DNA from: Micromonospora matsumotoense
GTDB taxonomy: Bacteria; Actinomycetota; Actinomycetes; Mycobacteriales; Micromonosporaceae
Assembly (NCBI RefSeq): GCF_900091525.1
Contig: NZ_FMCU01000001.1
Span: 744,001 to 808,000 of the forward strand
DNA length: 64,000 bases
Reading direction: 5' to 3'
A model generated the notes under the pieces. It ran no database searches, was not told the origin of the DNA, and worked only from the letters and a program-made list of their open reading frames with translations. Shown in pieces: positions 33,213 to 41,699 of the stretch (the stretch's first letter is position 1; the number at the start of each line of letters is the position of its first letter). The position numbers and the translations under genes are program-made.

Positions 33213-33866
33213 ATGCGTACCGACATCCTGCGTAAGACCGTGCTGGCCGCTGCCGGCCTGGCCGCCACCGCCGGTGGTATCTCCGGCCCCGCGTTGGCCG
33301 CCCAGGCCGCCGAGACCACCCGACCCGCCGCCGCCGTCCAGGCCGACCGCAAGCCCGCCGGCGAGCGCGAGCTGAAGGTCGACTATGCCGCCCAGCCCAA
33401 CTTCTACTACTGCGGCCCCGCCGCCACCCGCAACGCCCTGAGCGTCCAGGGCAAGAAGATCGACGTCGACGCCATGGCCAAGGAGATGGGCACCACGGAG
33501 AGTGGCACCGACAGCATCAACGACATCACCCCGGTGCTGAACAAGGAGATCGGCCGCAACGCGTACCGCAGCACCGAGATCCCGGCCGACAAGGTCGACG
33601 ACAAGCGGATCGCGCAGCTGCGTGCCGACATCGTCCGAGCCGTGGACGACGGCCGGGCCGTGGTCGCCAACATCGCCGGCACCGCCACCGACACCGACGG
33701 CAACACCCACGCCTTCGAGGGTGGCCACTACATCAGCGTCATCGGCTACCGCGACGGTGGGCGGGTCGCGACGATCGCCGACTCCGCCAACCCGGACACC
33801 GCCTCCTACCGGATCGACGTCGACGAGCTGGCCCACTGGATCGCCAGCCGCGGCTACGCCTCCTGA
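33213..33866 (+). CDS. secreted C39-like cysteine peptidase
   Basis: A 217-residue protein with a classical signal peptide (basic MRTDILRK, then a hydrophobic Ala-rich core ending near LAAQAAE). The mature domain is of the papain-like C39 type: catalytic Cys67 in FYYCGPAATRNAL, His in FEGGHYISVIGY and Asp in TIADSANPD. GAGGAG lies 10 bases before the ATG. Unlike bacteriocin-exporter C39 domains, it stands alone and is exported, so it is a free secreted peptidase or inhibitor-like protein. A strong terminator follows 18 bp after the stop. Substrate unknown. Confidence 0.85.
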   Translation: MRTDILRKTVLAAAGLAATAGGISGPALAAQAAETTRPAAAVQADRKPAGERELKVDYAAQPNFYYCGPAATRNALSVQGKKIDVDAMAKEMGTTESGTDSINDITPVLNKEIGRNAYRSTEIPADKVDDKRIAQLRADIVRAVDDGRAVVANIAGTATDTDGNTHAFEGGHYISVIGYRDGGRVATIADSANPDTASYRIDVDELAHWIASRGYAS

Positions 33867-33884
33867 CCTGTCCCACCGATCGCC

Positions 33885-33917
33885 GAAAGGGCCGACCCCC
33901 ACAGGGTCGGCCCTTTC
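33885..33917 (+). terminator. terminator of the C39-like gene
   Basis: GAAAGGGCCGACCC and its exact complement GGGTCGGCCCTTTC (14-bp arms) around a 5-nt loop, 18 bp after the stop. Confidence 0.85.
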
Positions 33918-33924
33918 GCTGTCA

Positions 33925-33972
33925 GCGCGGACGGACGCCGGCGCGGACGGACGCCGGCACGGACGGACGCCG
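33925..33972. repeat. 16-bp tandem repeat GCGCGGACGGACGCCG, three units
   Basis: Units at 33925-33940 and 33941-33956 are identical; the third (33957-33972) has one change. It fills the gap between the C39 terminator and the convergent Dus gene. Confidence 0.8.
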
Positions 33973-33981
33973 TGGGACTGC

Positions 33982-35151
33982 TCAGCCGCCCGAGTCGTCC
34001 AGCTCGGCGCCCTCGGGAACGGTGTCGTCGTCCCGGCTGGCCAGCCAGCCCTCCGGCAGGAAGACCTTGCCGGGAGAGTTCGTCCGGCCGCGCGGCTGGC
34101 CGAGGGTGGCCACCGAGAAGGGTTCGGCCGCATCGAGCTTGCCGAGCAGGTCGTCCAGCTGGGCCAGGCTCTCGATCATGGCCAGCTCCCGACGCAGGTC
34201 ACTGCCCACCGGGAAGCCCTTCAGATACCAGGCGACATGCTTGCGGAAGTCGGTGCAGCCGTCCCGCTCGCCCCGGGAAGGGGTGCGCGAGCCGGCGGTG
34301 AACTGGTCCACCAGCAGTTCGGCATGCCGGCGCATGGTCACGGCGACCTCGCCGAGGGTGGGCAACCGACGCTCCGAACGGCCGTCGAACGCGGCCTCCA
34401 GGTCGGCGAAGAGCCACGGCCGCCCCAGGCAGCCACGGCCGACCACCACCCCGTCCACCCCGGTGTGGGCCACCATCCGCAGCGCGTCGTCGGCCTCCCA
34501 GATGTCGCCGTTGCCGAGCACCGGCACGTCGAGCGCCTGCTTGAGGGTGGCGATGGCGTCCCAGTCGGCGGTGCCGGAATACCGCTGCGCGGCCGTCCGC
34601 CCGTGCAGGGCCACTGCCGCGACCCCGGCGTCCTGGGCGGCCAGCCCCGCTTCGACGTACGTCAGGTGGTCGTCGTCGATGCCCTTGCGCATCTTGACGG
34701 TGACCGGCACCCCGGCGGGTGACGCGGCGTCCACGGCGGCCCGCACCAGCCGGGCGAAGAGCCGCCGCCGCCAGGGCAGGGCCGAGCCGCCGCCCCGGCG
34801 GGTCACCTTCGGCACCGGGCACCCGAAGTTGAGGTCGATGTGGTCGGCGAGGTCGCGTTCCACCACGATCCGCACCGCGGCGGCGGTCACCTCCGGGTCG
34901 GTGCCATAGAGCTGGAGGCTGCGCGGCCGCTCGTCGGCCCCGAAGGCGATCATGCGCAGGGTCTTCGGGTTCCGCTGGACCAGCGCGATCGTGGTGATCA
35001 TCTCGCAGACGTAGATGCCGCCGCCCTGCTCCCGGCAGAGCTGCCGGAAACCGACGTTGGTGATGCCGGCCATCGGCGCGAGCACCACCGGCGGCCACAC
35101 CTGGTGGGGGCCGATGATGAGCGGGCGCAGAACCGGAGCGGGACGGGTCAC
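33982..35151 (-). CDS. dusB: tRNA-dihydrouridine synthase (DusB type)
   Basis: A 389-residue FMN enzyme that reduces uridine to dihydrouridine in tRNA. The TIM barrel shows VVLAPMAGITNVGFRQL, the active-site Cys in IDLNFGCPVPKVTRRGGGSAL, VTVKMRKGID, VALHGRTAAQRYSG, VPVLGNGDIWEADDA and GVVVGRGCLGRPWLF (FMN phosphate site). The GTG start at 35151 has a modest GGGG upstream; no better start is seen. Single gene convergent with the C39-like gene. Confidence 0.94.
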   Translation of the reverse strand: MTRPAPVLRPLIIGPHQVWPPVVLAPMAGITNVGFRQLCREQGGGIYVCEMITTIALVQRNPKTLRMIAFGADERPRSLQLYGTDPEVTAAAVRIVVERDLADHIDLNFGCPVPKVTRRGGGSALPWRRRLFARLVRAAVDAASPAGVPVTVKMRKGIDDDHLTYVEAGLAAQDAGVAAVALHGRTAAQRYSGTADWDAIATLKQALDVPVLGNGDIWEADDALRMVAHTGVDGVVVGRGCLGRPWLFADLEAAFDGRSERRLPTLGEVAVTMRRHAELLVDQFTAGSRTPSRGERDGCTDFRKHVAWYLKGFPVGSDLRRELAMIESLAQLDDLLGKLDAAEPFSVATLGQPRGRTNSPGKVFLPEGWLASRDDDTVPEGAELDDSGG

Positions 35152-35210
35152 GTACCCCAGAATCCCATGCCCGTGGTGGCCCGCCCACCGCCGGTGGCCG
35201 GTCGCCGCCG

Positions 35211-35255
35211 CGACGGTGAGCGAACTCGCACCACGACGGTGAGCGAACTCGCACC
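35211..35255. repeat. 22-bp direct repeat
   Basis: CGACGGTGAGCGAACTCGCACC occurs twice (35211-35232 and 35234-35255), followed by a partial third start (CGACGGCGACC). It lies just downstream of the stop of the Tat-exported protein gene and upstream of dusB. Confidence 0.8.
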
Positions 35256-35273
35256 GCGACGGCGACCGGTCGG

Positions 35274-36071
35274 TCAGTAGCCCCGGCCGGGACGGGTCAG
35301 GATCAGGGCCGAGACGTCCACGATCACCGCGGTCGCGGCGCGGACGTGGACGGCGAACGCGGCCGGGTCACGGTCGTAGGGACCCAGCGGCACCTCCACC
35401 AGGTTGGACAGGATCTGGTTCGGCCCCCACCAGTTCAGCGAGGAGGTCTCCGGCATGGTCACCCCGGCCTGGAAGGCGGTGAGCACTCCCCCGGAGACCG
35501 TGTTCGCCACGGTGACGTTGAGGTAGGCGCCGACCGCCACGCCGTCGGACGCCCCCGGGACCCGCCCCACGGTCAGGTGCAGGGTCCGACCCGCCTGCAA
35601 CCTGCCCGACACCACCCCGTCGGCGCCGGCGAGGACGTTGGCGGAGTAACTGGCCAGCGCCCGGGTGTCCACCAGTCGCACCGGGGGTAAGGCAACGGTG
35701 CGGTTGGCCCAGCGCGACGTGTTGACGTAGGCCCGCCGACCGCTCCGGCCACCGATCACCAGGTCGGCTACCGGAGTCACGGCGAGGGACCCGGTCGGCA
35801 GCTCCGCCGGGATGGCGTTCTCCGGCGTCGGGGACAGCCGCAGCATCGGGCTGGTGCCGCCCAGCGCCAGCGTCGGGTTCGCCGACGCGCCACCGACCAG
35901 CAGCGTCTCGGCCGTACCCGCGTCGTTGACCTGGCCGCCGATCACCGCGGCGCCCGGCGCGGCATCGGCCGGCGTGCCGACCAGCGCCGCCGCGCCGACG
36001 CCGACGCCGGCGGCGACGCCGGTCCGCAGGACCACCCGGCGGGTGGTGGACGACGTCTCGTCGGTGCTCAT
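35274..36071 (-). CDS. Tat-exported protein with one cell-surface repeat domain (hypothetical)
   Basis: A 265-residue protein with a Tat-like signal (TTRRVVLRTG, then an Ala/Gly-rich core to about residue 40). The rest is one beta-rich unit also found twice in the neighbouring protein: RLVDTRA, then NVTVANTVSGGVLTAF, then SSLNWWGPNQILSNLVEVPLG and ATAVIVDVSALIL. This LDTR...VTV...GGxLTAW...SNLNW...VIVDV pattern is common in secreted actinobacterial proteins. Start at 36071, 22 bp after the upstream gene stop. No enzymatic motif is seen; the likely role is at the cell surface or outside. Function unknown. Confidence 0.75.
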   Translation of the reverse strand: MSTDETSSTTRRVVLRTGVAAGVGVGAAALVGTPADAAPGAAVIGGQVNDAGTAETLLVGGASANPTLALGGTSPMLRLSPTPENAIPAELPTGSLAVTPVADLVIGGRSGRRAYVNTSRWANRTVALPPVRLVDTRALASYSANVLAGADGVVSGRLQAGRTLHLTVGRVPGASDGVAVGAYLNVTVANTVSGGVLTAFQAGVTMPETSSLNWWGPNQILSNLVEVPLGPYDRDPAAFAVHVRAATAVIVDVSALILTRPGRGY

Positions 36072-36093
36072 GGCGCTCTCCCCGGTTCCGTGG

Positions 36094-37767
36094 TCACGCA
36101 TCGGCCCGCACCGCCCGGTCGCCGCGCTCGGCGGCCTGCCTGATCGCCCGGGTCCGCGCCCGGCGGCCGTCGGACCCGGTGGCGGTACGGACCGACGTCG
36201 GGATGTTGATGACGGCGGACTCCGGGTGGTGGACCAGCAGGCCGGTCACGTCGAGGATCACCGCCGCCGCGCTCTTCTGCAGATAGATGCCGACCACGTC
36301 CGGGTGGTAGTCGCCGCCGACCGTCTCGTAGCCGCCGAGCTGCGTGATCACCCCGTTGGACAACAGCTGGCCGGCGGCCGCCCAGTTGATGGTGGAGGCG
36401 GTGGGCAGGCTGCCGGTGCCCCACACCGTGGCGAAGCCACCCTGGGTGGTGTCGGCCACGGTGATGTTGCCCAGCATCCCGTCGCCGTACTCGACGATGT
36501 CGCGCAGGTGCACGATCAGCAGCGTCTCGGCCAGCACCCGGCCCCGGGCGTCGATCCGGCCGGCACCCTCCAGCAGTCGGGCCCGGCCGGCGGCGCTGCG
36601 GGTGTCGAGGATCCGGATGGGCGGGACGGGCACCAGCATGGTCGCGTTCGCCGTGCTGAACGCGGCGTGCGTGGGGTAGCCCACGGAGCTGCCGTTGCCG
36701 ACGTACAGCCCGCCCGGGTCGACGGCGATGGCGCCCACGTCGATGGTGCCGAGTTGGTGGCTGTCGCCCCGGGTCAGCTCCAGGGTCGCCCCGGTCGCGT
36801 TCCGCAGCGCCAGGGTGGCGGCACCGTCCGGGGCGGCGCTGGTCACCGTCGTGACACCGGGGCTGTTCGGCAGACCGATGACGATCGGCTCACCCGGGGC
36901 GGCCGCCGCCGGGGCAGGGTCCACCGGGGTCGCGGCGGGGGCGGCACCGCCGCTGCCCGCGACGACCTGGCTCGGGTGGCCGACCAGCAGGCTGGTCAGG
37001 TCGACGATCACGTGGGTAGGTGCGGAGACCTGCACCGTGAGCACGCTGCGGTACCCGCCGACGGCACCCAGCTCGGCGAAGAGGAAGTTCGACAGGATCT
37101 GACCGGCGGCCGACCAGTTCACCGTGGACGCGGTCGGCCTGGTGCCGCTGCCCCACGCCGTCAGGAAGCCCGGACCGGTCATCCCCACCACGGTCACGTT
37201 GCCCTTGAGGGCGTAGCCGTCCCGGACGAGATGGTCCAGGCTCAACACGATCGGGTTGCCGGGGGTGAGCCGGCCCGTCGGGTCGAGCGTCGAGGCGCCC
37301 GAGACGATGGTGCGGCGCAGGTCCGGGTCCCGGCTGTCCAGCACCCGGGTCGGCCGCACCGGGACCGAGGTGGTCGCCCACTCGCTCGTCCACACCCAGC
37401 TGTTGACCTCGTTGCCCGACGGGCCGGCCTGCACGAACAGGTCGCCCGACGGGTCCACCGCGACGGTGCCGGACGCCGAGTCCAGCACCTGCGGATAGAT
37501 CTTCTCGCCGGGCACCAGCCGCAGCGGCGCACCGGCGGTGTTCCGCAGGGTGAGTCCGGCGTAGCCGAGGCTGAGCGTGGTGGTGGCCAGGCCGGCGTCG
37601 TTGGTCGTACCCATGGTGAGGTGGTCGCCTGGGGCGGCCTGGGCGGTGCCGGGCAGGCCGACCGTGGCGGCGACCCCGGCCCCGGCGGTGGTGACGGCGA
37701 CCGTGGCGGCCCGGCGCAGCAGGCGGCGGCGGTCCGGATCATGGTCAGGTTGCGACGCGCGCGCCAT
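36094..37767 (-). CDS. Tat-exported protein with two cell-surface repeat domains (hypothetical)
   Basis: A 557-residue protein with a Tat-like signal (DRRRLLRRAATVAV, cleavage near TAQAA). It contains two copies of one domain: copy 1 around residues 135-270 (RVLDSRDPD, GNVTVVGMTGPGFLTAWGSG, STVNWSAAGQILSN, THVIVDLTSLL) and copy 2 around 395-525 (RILDTRSAAG, GNITVADTTQGGFATVWGTG, STINWAAAGQLLSN, AAVILDVTGLL). A Pro/Ala linker joins them. The C-terminus is Arg-rich. It forms a two-gene unit with the single-domain protein downstream. GGGGGTG precedes the ATG. Function unknown; probably structural or carbohydrate-related. Confidence 0.75.
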   Translation of the reverse strand: MARASQPDHDPDRRRLLRRAATVAVTTAGAGVAATVGLPGTAQAAPGDHLTMGTTNDAGLATTTLSLGYAGLTLRNTAGAPLRLVPGEKIYPQVLDSASGTVAVDPSGDLFVQAGPSGNEVNSWVWTSEWATTSVPVRPTRVLDSRDPDLRRTIVSGASTLDPTGRLTPGNPIVLSLDHLVRDGYALKGNVTVVGMTGPGFLTAWGSGTRPTASTVNWSAAGQILSNFLFAELGAVGGYRSVLTVQVSAPTHVIVDLTSLLVGHPSQVVAGSGGAAPAATPVDPAPAAAAPGEPIVIGLPNSPGVTTVTSAAPDGAATLALRNATGATLELTRGDSHQLGTIDVGAIAVDPGGLYVGNGSSVGYPTHAAFSTANATMLVPVPPIRILDTRSAAGRARLLEGAGRIDARGRVLAETLLIVHLRDIVEYGDGMLGNITVADTTQGGFATVWGTGSLPTASTINWAAAGQLLSNGVITQLGGYETVGGDYHPDVVGIYLQKSAAAVILDVTGLLVHHPESAVINIPTSVRTATGSDGRRARTRAIRQAAERGDRAVRADA

Positions 37768-37869
37768 TCACACCCCCGTGTAGAGATTCAGCACCGGGAA
37801 TGCTGGCACGGCCCACCCACCCGCTCAAGGACCGGACGGCCAGAGAACTCGACCGATGCCGCAAACGCG

Positions 37870-37907
37870 TACCGGCCCCGCCCCGGGTCGGTGGGGCGGG
37901 GCCGGTA
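37870..37907 (-). terminator. terminator after glyS
   Basis: Perfect 15-bp arms (37870-37884 and 37893-37907) around an 8-nt loop, 15 bp beyond the glyS stop. Confidence 0.8.
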
Positions 37908-37922
37908 CGACGGCGGGCGTGG

Positions 37923-39302
37923 TCAGCAGCCGGGCAGCCGCTCGATCAGGTAGCGCTCGACCTGGTCCAGGGCGACCCGCTCCTGGGTCATGGTGTCCCG
38001 GTTCCGCACGGTCACCGCGTCGTCGTCGAGGGTGTCGAAGTCGACGGTGACGCAGAACGGGGTGCCGATCTCGTCCTGCCGACGGTAGCGGCGGCCGATC
38101 GCCTGCGAGTCGTCGAACTCGACCACCCAGCGCTTGCGGAGCTGGGCGGCGAGCCCCTTGGCCTTCGGGGAGAGCGCCTCGTTACGCGACAGCGGCAGCA
38201 CCGCCACCTTGACCGGGGCCAGCCGGGGGTCGAAGCGCATCACGGTGCGCTTGTCGACGCCACCCTTGGTGTTCGGCGCCTCGTCCTCGTCGTACGCCTC
38301 CAGCAGGAACGCCAGCACCGCGCGGGTGAGGCCGGCGGCCGGCTCGATGACGTACGGCACCCACCGCTCGTTCTTGGTCTGGTCGAAGTACGACAGGTCC
38401 ACGCCGGAGTGCTTGCTGTGCGTGGACAGGTCGAAGTCGGTGCGGTTGGCCACACCCTCCAGCTCGGCGAACTCCGTGCCGCCGAACCGGAACCGGTACT
38501 CGATGTCGACGGTGCGCTTCGAGTAGTGCGAGAGCTTCTCCTTGGGGTGCTCGTAGAAGCGCAGGTTCTCCTCGGATAGGCCCAGGTCGAGGTACCAGTT
38601 CCAGCGCTCCTGAAGCCAGTATTCGTGCCACTGCTCGTCGGAGCCGGGCTCGACGAAGAACTCCATCTCCATCTGCTCGAACTCCCGGGTCCGGAAGATG
38701 AAGTTGCCCGGGGTGATCTCGTTGCGGAACGACTTGCCGGTCTGCGCGATGCCGAACGGCGGCTTCTTGCGGGCGGCCGTCGCCACGTTGTTGTAGTTGA
38801 CGAAGATGCCCTGGGCGGTCTCCGGGCGCAGGTAGTGCAGGCCCTCGTCGCTCTCCACCGGGCCGAGGTGGGTCTTCATCAGGCCGTTGAACATCTTGGG
38901 CTCGGTGAAGGTGCCCTTGTTGCCGCAGTTGGGGCAGTTCAGCTCCTGCAACGAGGTCAGCGGCTTGCCGTGCTTCTCGACGTACGCCTCTTCGAGGTGG
39001 TCGGCGCGGAACCGCTTGTGGCAGGACTGGCACTCGGTCAGCGGGTCGACGAACTCGGCGAGGTGGCCGCTGGCCTCCCAGACCTTGCGGGCCAGGATGA
39101 CCGCCGAGTCGAGGCCGACGACGTCGTCGCGCTGCTGGACCATGGCCTTCCACCACTGCCGGCGGACGTTCTCCTTCAGCTCCACGCCGAGCGGGCCGTA
39201 GTCCCACGCCGATCGGGTGCCTCCGTAGATCTCGCTGGAGGGGAAGACGAAGCCTCGGCGCTTGGCGAGGCTGACGACGGCGTCGATACGGTCGGCTGAC
39301 AT
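37923..39302 (-). CDS. glyS: glycyl-tRNA synthetase
   Basis: A 459-residue class II synthetase of the dimeric (alpha2) type that charges tRNA-Gly. Landmarks are [27 protein letters not shown] at the N-terminus ([12 protein letters not shown] is diagnostic), a zinc-like insert with CQSCHKRF and [21 protein letters not shown] (motif 2 region), [25 protein letters not shown] and [14 protein letters not shown] (motif 3). GGAGGAAA precedes the ATG. The C-terminal anticodon-binding domain is complete. Confidence 0.97.
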   Translation of the reverse strand: MSADRIDAVVSLAKRRGFVFPSSEIYGGTRSAWDYGPLGVELKENVRRQWWKAMVQQRDDVVGLDSAVILARKVWEASGHLAEFVDPLTECQSCHKRFRADHLEEAYVEKHGKPLTSLQELNCPNCGNKGTFTEPKMFNGLMKTHLGPVESDEGLHYLRPETAQGIFVNYNNVATAARKKPPFGIAQTGKSFRNEITPGNFIFRTREFEQMEMEFFVEPGSDEQWHEYWLQERWNWYLDLGLSEENLRFYEHPKEKLSHYSKRTVDIEYRFRFGGTEFAELEGVANRTDFDLSTHSKHSGVDLSYFDQTKNERWVPYVIEPAAGLTRAVLAFLLEAYDEDEAPNTKGGVDKRTVMRFDPRLAPVKVAVLPLSRNEALSPKAKGLAAQLRKRWVVEFDDSQAIGRRYRRQDEIGTPFCVTVDFDTLDDDAVTVRNRDTMTQERVALDQVERYLIERLPGC

Positions 39303-39419
39303 GGGTTTCCTCCTACGCCGGCTGGCGGTCGGCGGGGACGTGAGGTGAATGGGACCGAACGGTTCGGGACAACGGTACGACCAGCAGCGCCCCGGGCCCA
39401 GCAGAATACCGCTGCCGGC

Positions 39420-40040
39420 TCAGCTGACCCCGCAGACCTCCATGCCACCGGTCTGCTGGTCGGCGGCGAGGGTGACCTGCTGGGTGCCCCGCCCGCCACC
39501 GTTGAAGGTGACGTCGACCGGCACGGTCAGGGTCTGCGGGTCGACGTCGCCGACCCGGTAGCTGGCGACGGCCGGCTCCTCGGCGATCCGGCGGGTGAAC
39601 TCCCCCCGGGACTCCCGCCGTCGCGCGTCGTCGCAGAGCTTCTCGTACGCCTTGCCGTACTGCTTGTCGACCAGGGCGCGGTAGTAGTCGTCGGTGACCG
39701 CCTGACCCTGTTCCTCGATCGCCTGCACGTTGCTGACCACCAGCCCGACGGCCGCCGCGCCGCCGCCTCCGCAGCAGATCAGCAGGGCGATCGCCCCGAC
39801 GCCGAGCCCCAGCCAGAGCCGCTTGCGGCGACCCTCGGTGGGCGGGGCGGCGAACGGCGGGGCCACCCCGGGCCCGGGGGGCGGAGCGGGCACACCCGGA
39901 TCACCCGGGGCGGTGGGCACCCCCGGGGCACCCGGCGGGGCGGGCACGCCCGGGTCACCCGGGGCGACCGACGGCGGGGTGCCGCCCGGGCCGGGTGTCG
40001 CGGGGTACGGCGGTGGGGCTGCCGGGCCGGGAGCGGTCAT
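39420..40040 (-). CDS. membrane-anchored protein with Pro-rich cytosolic tail (hypothetical)
   Basis: A 206-residue protein: about 65 residues of Pro/Gly/Ala repeats (GDPGVPAPPGAPGVP type), basic GRRKRLWLGL, one transmembrane helix with an unusual CCGGGG run, then an extracytoplasmic domain of about 110 residues (DDYYRALVDKQYGKAYEKLCDDARRRES, later VPVDVTFNGGGRGTQQVTL). The outside part resembles DUF4878/NTF2-like lipoprotein folds and has two Cys that could pair. Weak ribosome site. Function unknown. Confidence 0.75.
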   Translation of the reverse strand: MTAPGPAAPPPYPATPGPGGTPPSVAPGDPGVPAPPGAPGVPTAPGDPGVPAPPPGPGVAPPFAAPPTEGRRKRLWLGLGVGAIALLICCGGGGAAAVGLVVSNVQAIEEQGQAVTDDYYRALVDKQYGKAYEKLCDDARRRESRGEFTRRIAEEPAVASYRVGDVDPQTLTVPVDVTFNGGGRGTQQVTLAADQQTGGMEVCGVS

Positions 40041-40064
40041 AGGAGCAGGGTAGTGCCCCCCGGC

Positions 40065-40406
40065 TCAGCGGTGCGGACGCGCGGCCCGATCGCTGTCGAC
40101 CACCACCACCTCGCCGTCGGGGGCGGCACCGGCCAGTCTCTCGTACGCCGAGGGCTCGTCGACCGACTCGGCGAGCAACGGCACGGCGGTGATCTTGACG
40201 TCGAAACCGCCCAGGGCCCGCCGGTAGGTCCCGACCGACTCCCACTCGGTGAGCAGGCACCAGTGCCGGGGGTCGTCGAGGGCGCGCAGGAGTTCACCGC
40301 GCAGGTAGCCGGGACGGGCGGCGAGCGCGGCCAGCGCGGCGTGCGCCCGGGCGGTGAAGTCGTCCGACGCCTCGACGGCGACCACGAACCGGTTGGTGAC
40401 CAGCAC
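40065..40406 (-). CDS. antibiotic biosynthesis monooxygenase-type (ABM) protein
   Basis: A 113-residue small alpha/beta-barrel protein: VTNRFVVAVEASDDFTARAHAAL at the start, PGYLRGELLRALDDPRHWCLLTEWESVGTYRRAL in the middle. The pattern of an FxV...R...G...W.L..W.S...YR motif is typical of ABM-fold proteins (heme-degrading or quinol monooxygenases and many of unknown role). The GTG at 40406 follows GAGGAGG at perfect spacing; longer starts have none. It diverges from a small membrane protein gene with 27 bp between starts. Function uncertain. Confidence 0.75.
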   Translation of the reverse strand: MLVTNRFVVAVEASDDFTARAHAALAALAARPGYLRGELLRALDDPRHWCLLTEWESVGTYRRALGGFDVKITAVPLLAESVDEPSAYERLAGAAPDGEVVVVDSDRAARPHR

Positions 40407-40433
40407 CGGGTTCCTCCTCGTAGAGTCTGTGGG

Positions 40434-40691
40434 ATGCAGCCTACGCAGCGCCCCCTGCTGGCCCGGTTGGCCCGGGCGAACCCGACGTCGGTGTTCCTCG
40501 CCGCCCTGGCGCTGGTGCTGGTGGCGCTCTTCGCGCCCGGCCCGGTCGGCGGGTTGCTGTTGTTGGCGCTGGCCGCCGGGCTGGCCTACCTGCTGGCCAC
40601 CACCTGGCCGGTGCAGGCGCCGCAGACCCGGCTGCTCCGGTTGGTGATGTTGACGTTGCTGGTCACGGTGGCCCTGGTCAAGCTCTTCTGA
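40434..40691 (+). CDS. small membrane protein (hypothetical, possibly DUF6703)
   Basis: An 85-residue protein with basic N-terminus (MQPTQRPLLARLAR) and two or three hydrophobic segments (VFLAALALVLVALF, GLLLLALAAGLAYLLATTW, LVMLTLLVTVALV). Similar short proteins occur widely in Micromonosporaceae. It stands between the ABM gene and the zinc uptake operon. Function unknown. Confidence 0.7.
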   Translation: MQPTQRPLLARLARANPTSVFLAALALVLVALFAPGPVGGLLLLALAAGLAYLLATTWPVQAPQTRLLRLVMLTLLVTVALVKLF

Positions 40692-40710
40692 CATGCACTC
40701 ATGCGTTTTT

Positions 40711-40723
40711 GACAATCATTCTC
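40711..40723. promoter_or_regulatory. Fur/Zur-type box upstream of znuA
   Basis: GACAATCATTCTC has the GAnAATnATTnTC symmetry of Fur-family boxes, within an AT-rich stretch (TTTTTGACAATCATTCTCGTTTTC) 23 bp before the znuA start. The place fits Zur repression of the zinc uptake operon. Confidence 0.65.
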
Positions 40724-40745
40724 GTTTTCACGGACAGTTGCCGAC

Positions 40746-41699
40746 ATGACCGCCCGCACCCTGCCCCGCGTCCTGACCGCCGCCGCCACCACCCTGCTCG
40801 TCCTGGCCGGTGGCACCGCCTGCTCGACCGACGTGGCCGGGGCCGATCCGGACCGGGTGGACGTGGTCGCCGCCTTCTATCCCCTCCAGTTCGTCGCCGA
40901 ACGGGTCGGGGGGGACGCGGTCACCGTCACCAACCTCGCCAAGCCGGGCGCGGAGCCGCACGACCTGGAACTCAACCCCCGGCAGGTCGGCCAGGTCAGC
41001 CAGGCCGAGCTGGTCTTCTATCTCAAGGGCTTCCAGCCGGCGGTGGACGAGGCCGTCGCGCAGAACGCCGCCGACCGGGCCTTCGACGTGACAGGCGTCG
41101 CACCGCTGCGGGACGCGACAGCCGGCGGACACGAACACGAACACGAGGGTGAGGCCGATCACGCCGAGGAGGAGGGCGGCGGCAAGGACCCGCACCTCTG
41201 GCTGGACCCGACCCGGCTGGCCACCGTCGCCGACAAGCTGGCCGAACGGCTCGGCGCCGTCGACCCGGACCGGGCCGCCGACTTCACCACCCGGGCCCGG
41301 ACGCTGCGCAGCGAGCTGGAGAAGCTCGACACCGAGTACGCCGTCGGCCTGAAGACCTGCCAGCGGCGGGAGATCGTGGTCAGCCACGCCGCCTTCGGCT
41401 ACCTCGCCGAGCGTTACCGGCTGGAGCAGATCGGCCTCACCGGGCTCACCCCGGACACCGAGCCCGCCCCGCAGCGGCTGGCCGAGGTCGCCCGCGAGGC
41501 CCGCGAGCACGGCGCCACCACGATCTTCTTCGAGACGCTGGTCAGCCCGAAGGTGGCCGAGACCATCGCCGCCGAGGTCGGCGCGAAGACCGCGGTGCTG
41601 GACCCGATCGAAGGGCTCTCCGCTGACGGGGGTGGGGACTACCTTTCGGTGATGCGCACCAACCTGACCTCGCTCCGTACCGCCCTGGGGTGCTCGTGA
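40746..41699 (+). CDS. znuA: zinc ABC transporter substrate-binding lipoprotein ZnuA
   Basis: A 317-residue metal-binding lipoprotein with lipobox LAGGTAC (Cys26). Cluster A-I features: AAFYPLQFVAERVGGD, His in KPGAEPHDLELNP, a His/Glu-rich loop (GGHEHEHEGEADHAEEEGG) typical of zinc binders, KDPHLWLDP, VSHAAFGYLAERY and LGLTPDTEP-like AGLTPDTEP region with FFETLVSPKVAE. The loop argues for zinc rather than manganese. First gene of znuACB behind a Zur-like box; its stop overlaps the znuC start. Confidence 0.92.
   Translation: MTARTLPRVLTAAATTLLVLAGGTACSTDVAGADPDRVDVVAAFYPLQFVAERVGGDAVTVTNLAKPGAEPHDLELNPRQVGQVSQAELVFYLKGFQPAVDEAVAQNAADRAFDVTGVAPLRDATAGGHEHEHEGEADHAEEEGGGKDPHLWLDPTRLATVADKLAERLGAVDPDRAADFTTRARTLRSELEKLDTEYAVGLKTCQRREIVVSHAAFGYLAERYRLEQIGLTGLTPDTEPAPQRLAEVAREAREHGATTIFFETLVSPKVAETIAAEVGAKTAVLDPIEGLSADGGGDYLSVMRTNLTSLRTALGCS

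Noticed and set aside
32620..33375. 251-codon frame reading into the C39-like gene
   Set aside because: It translates tandem repeats into Pro/Arg/Ala strings, has no ribosome site and overlaps the signal peptide of the real gene in another frame.
33213..33866. C39 domain as sign of a bacteriocin export system
   Set aside because: No ABC transporter is fused or adjacent and no precursor peptide with a double-Gly leader is seen; the protein has its own signal peptide.
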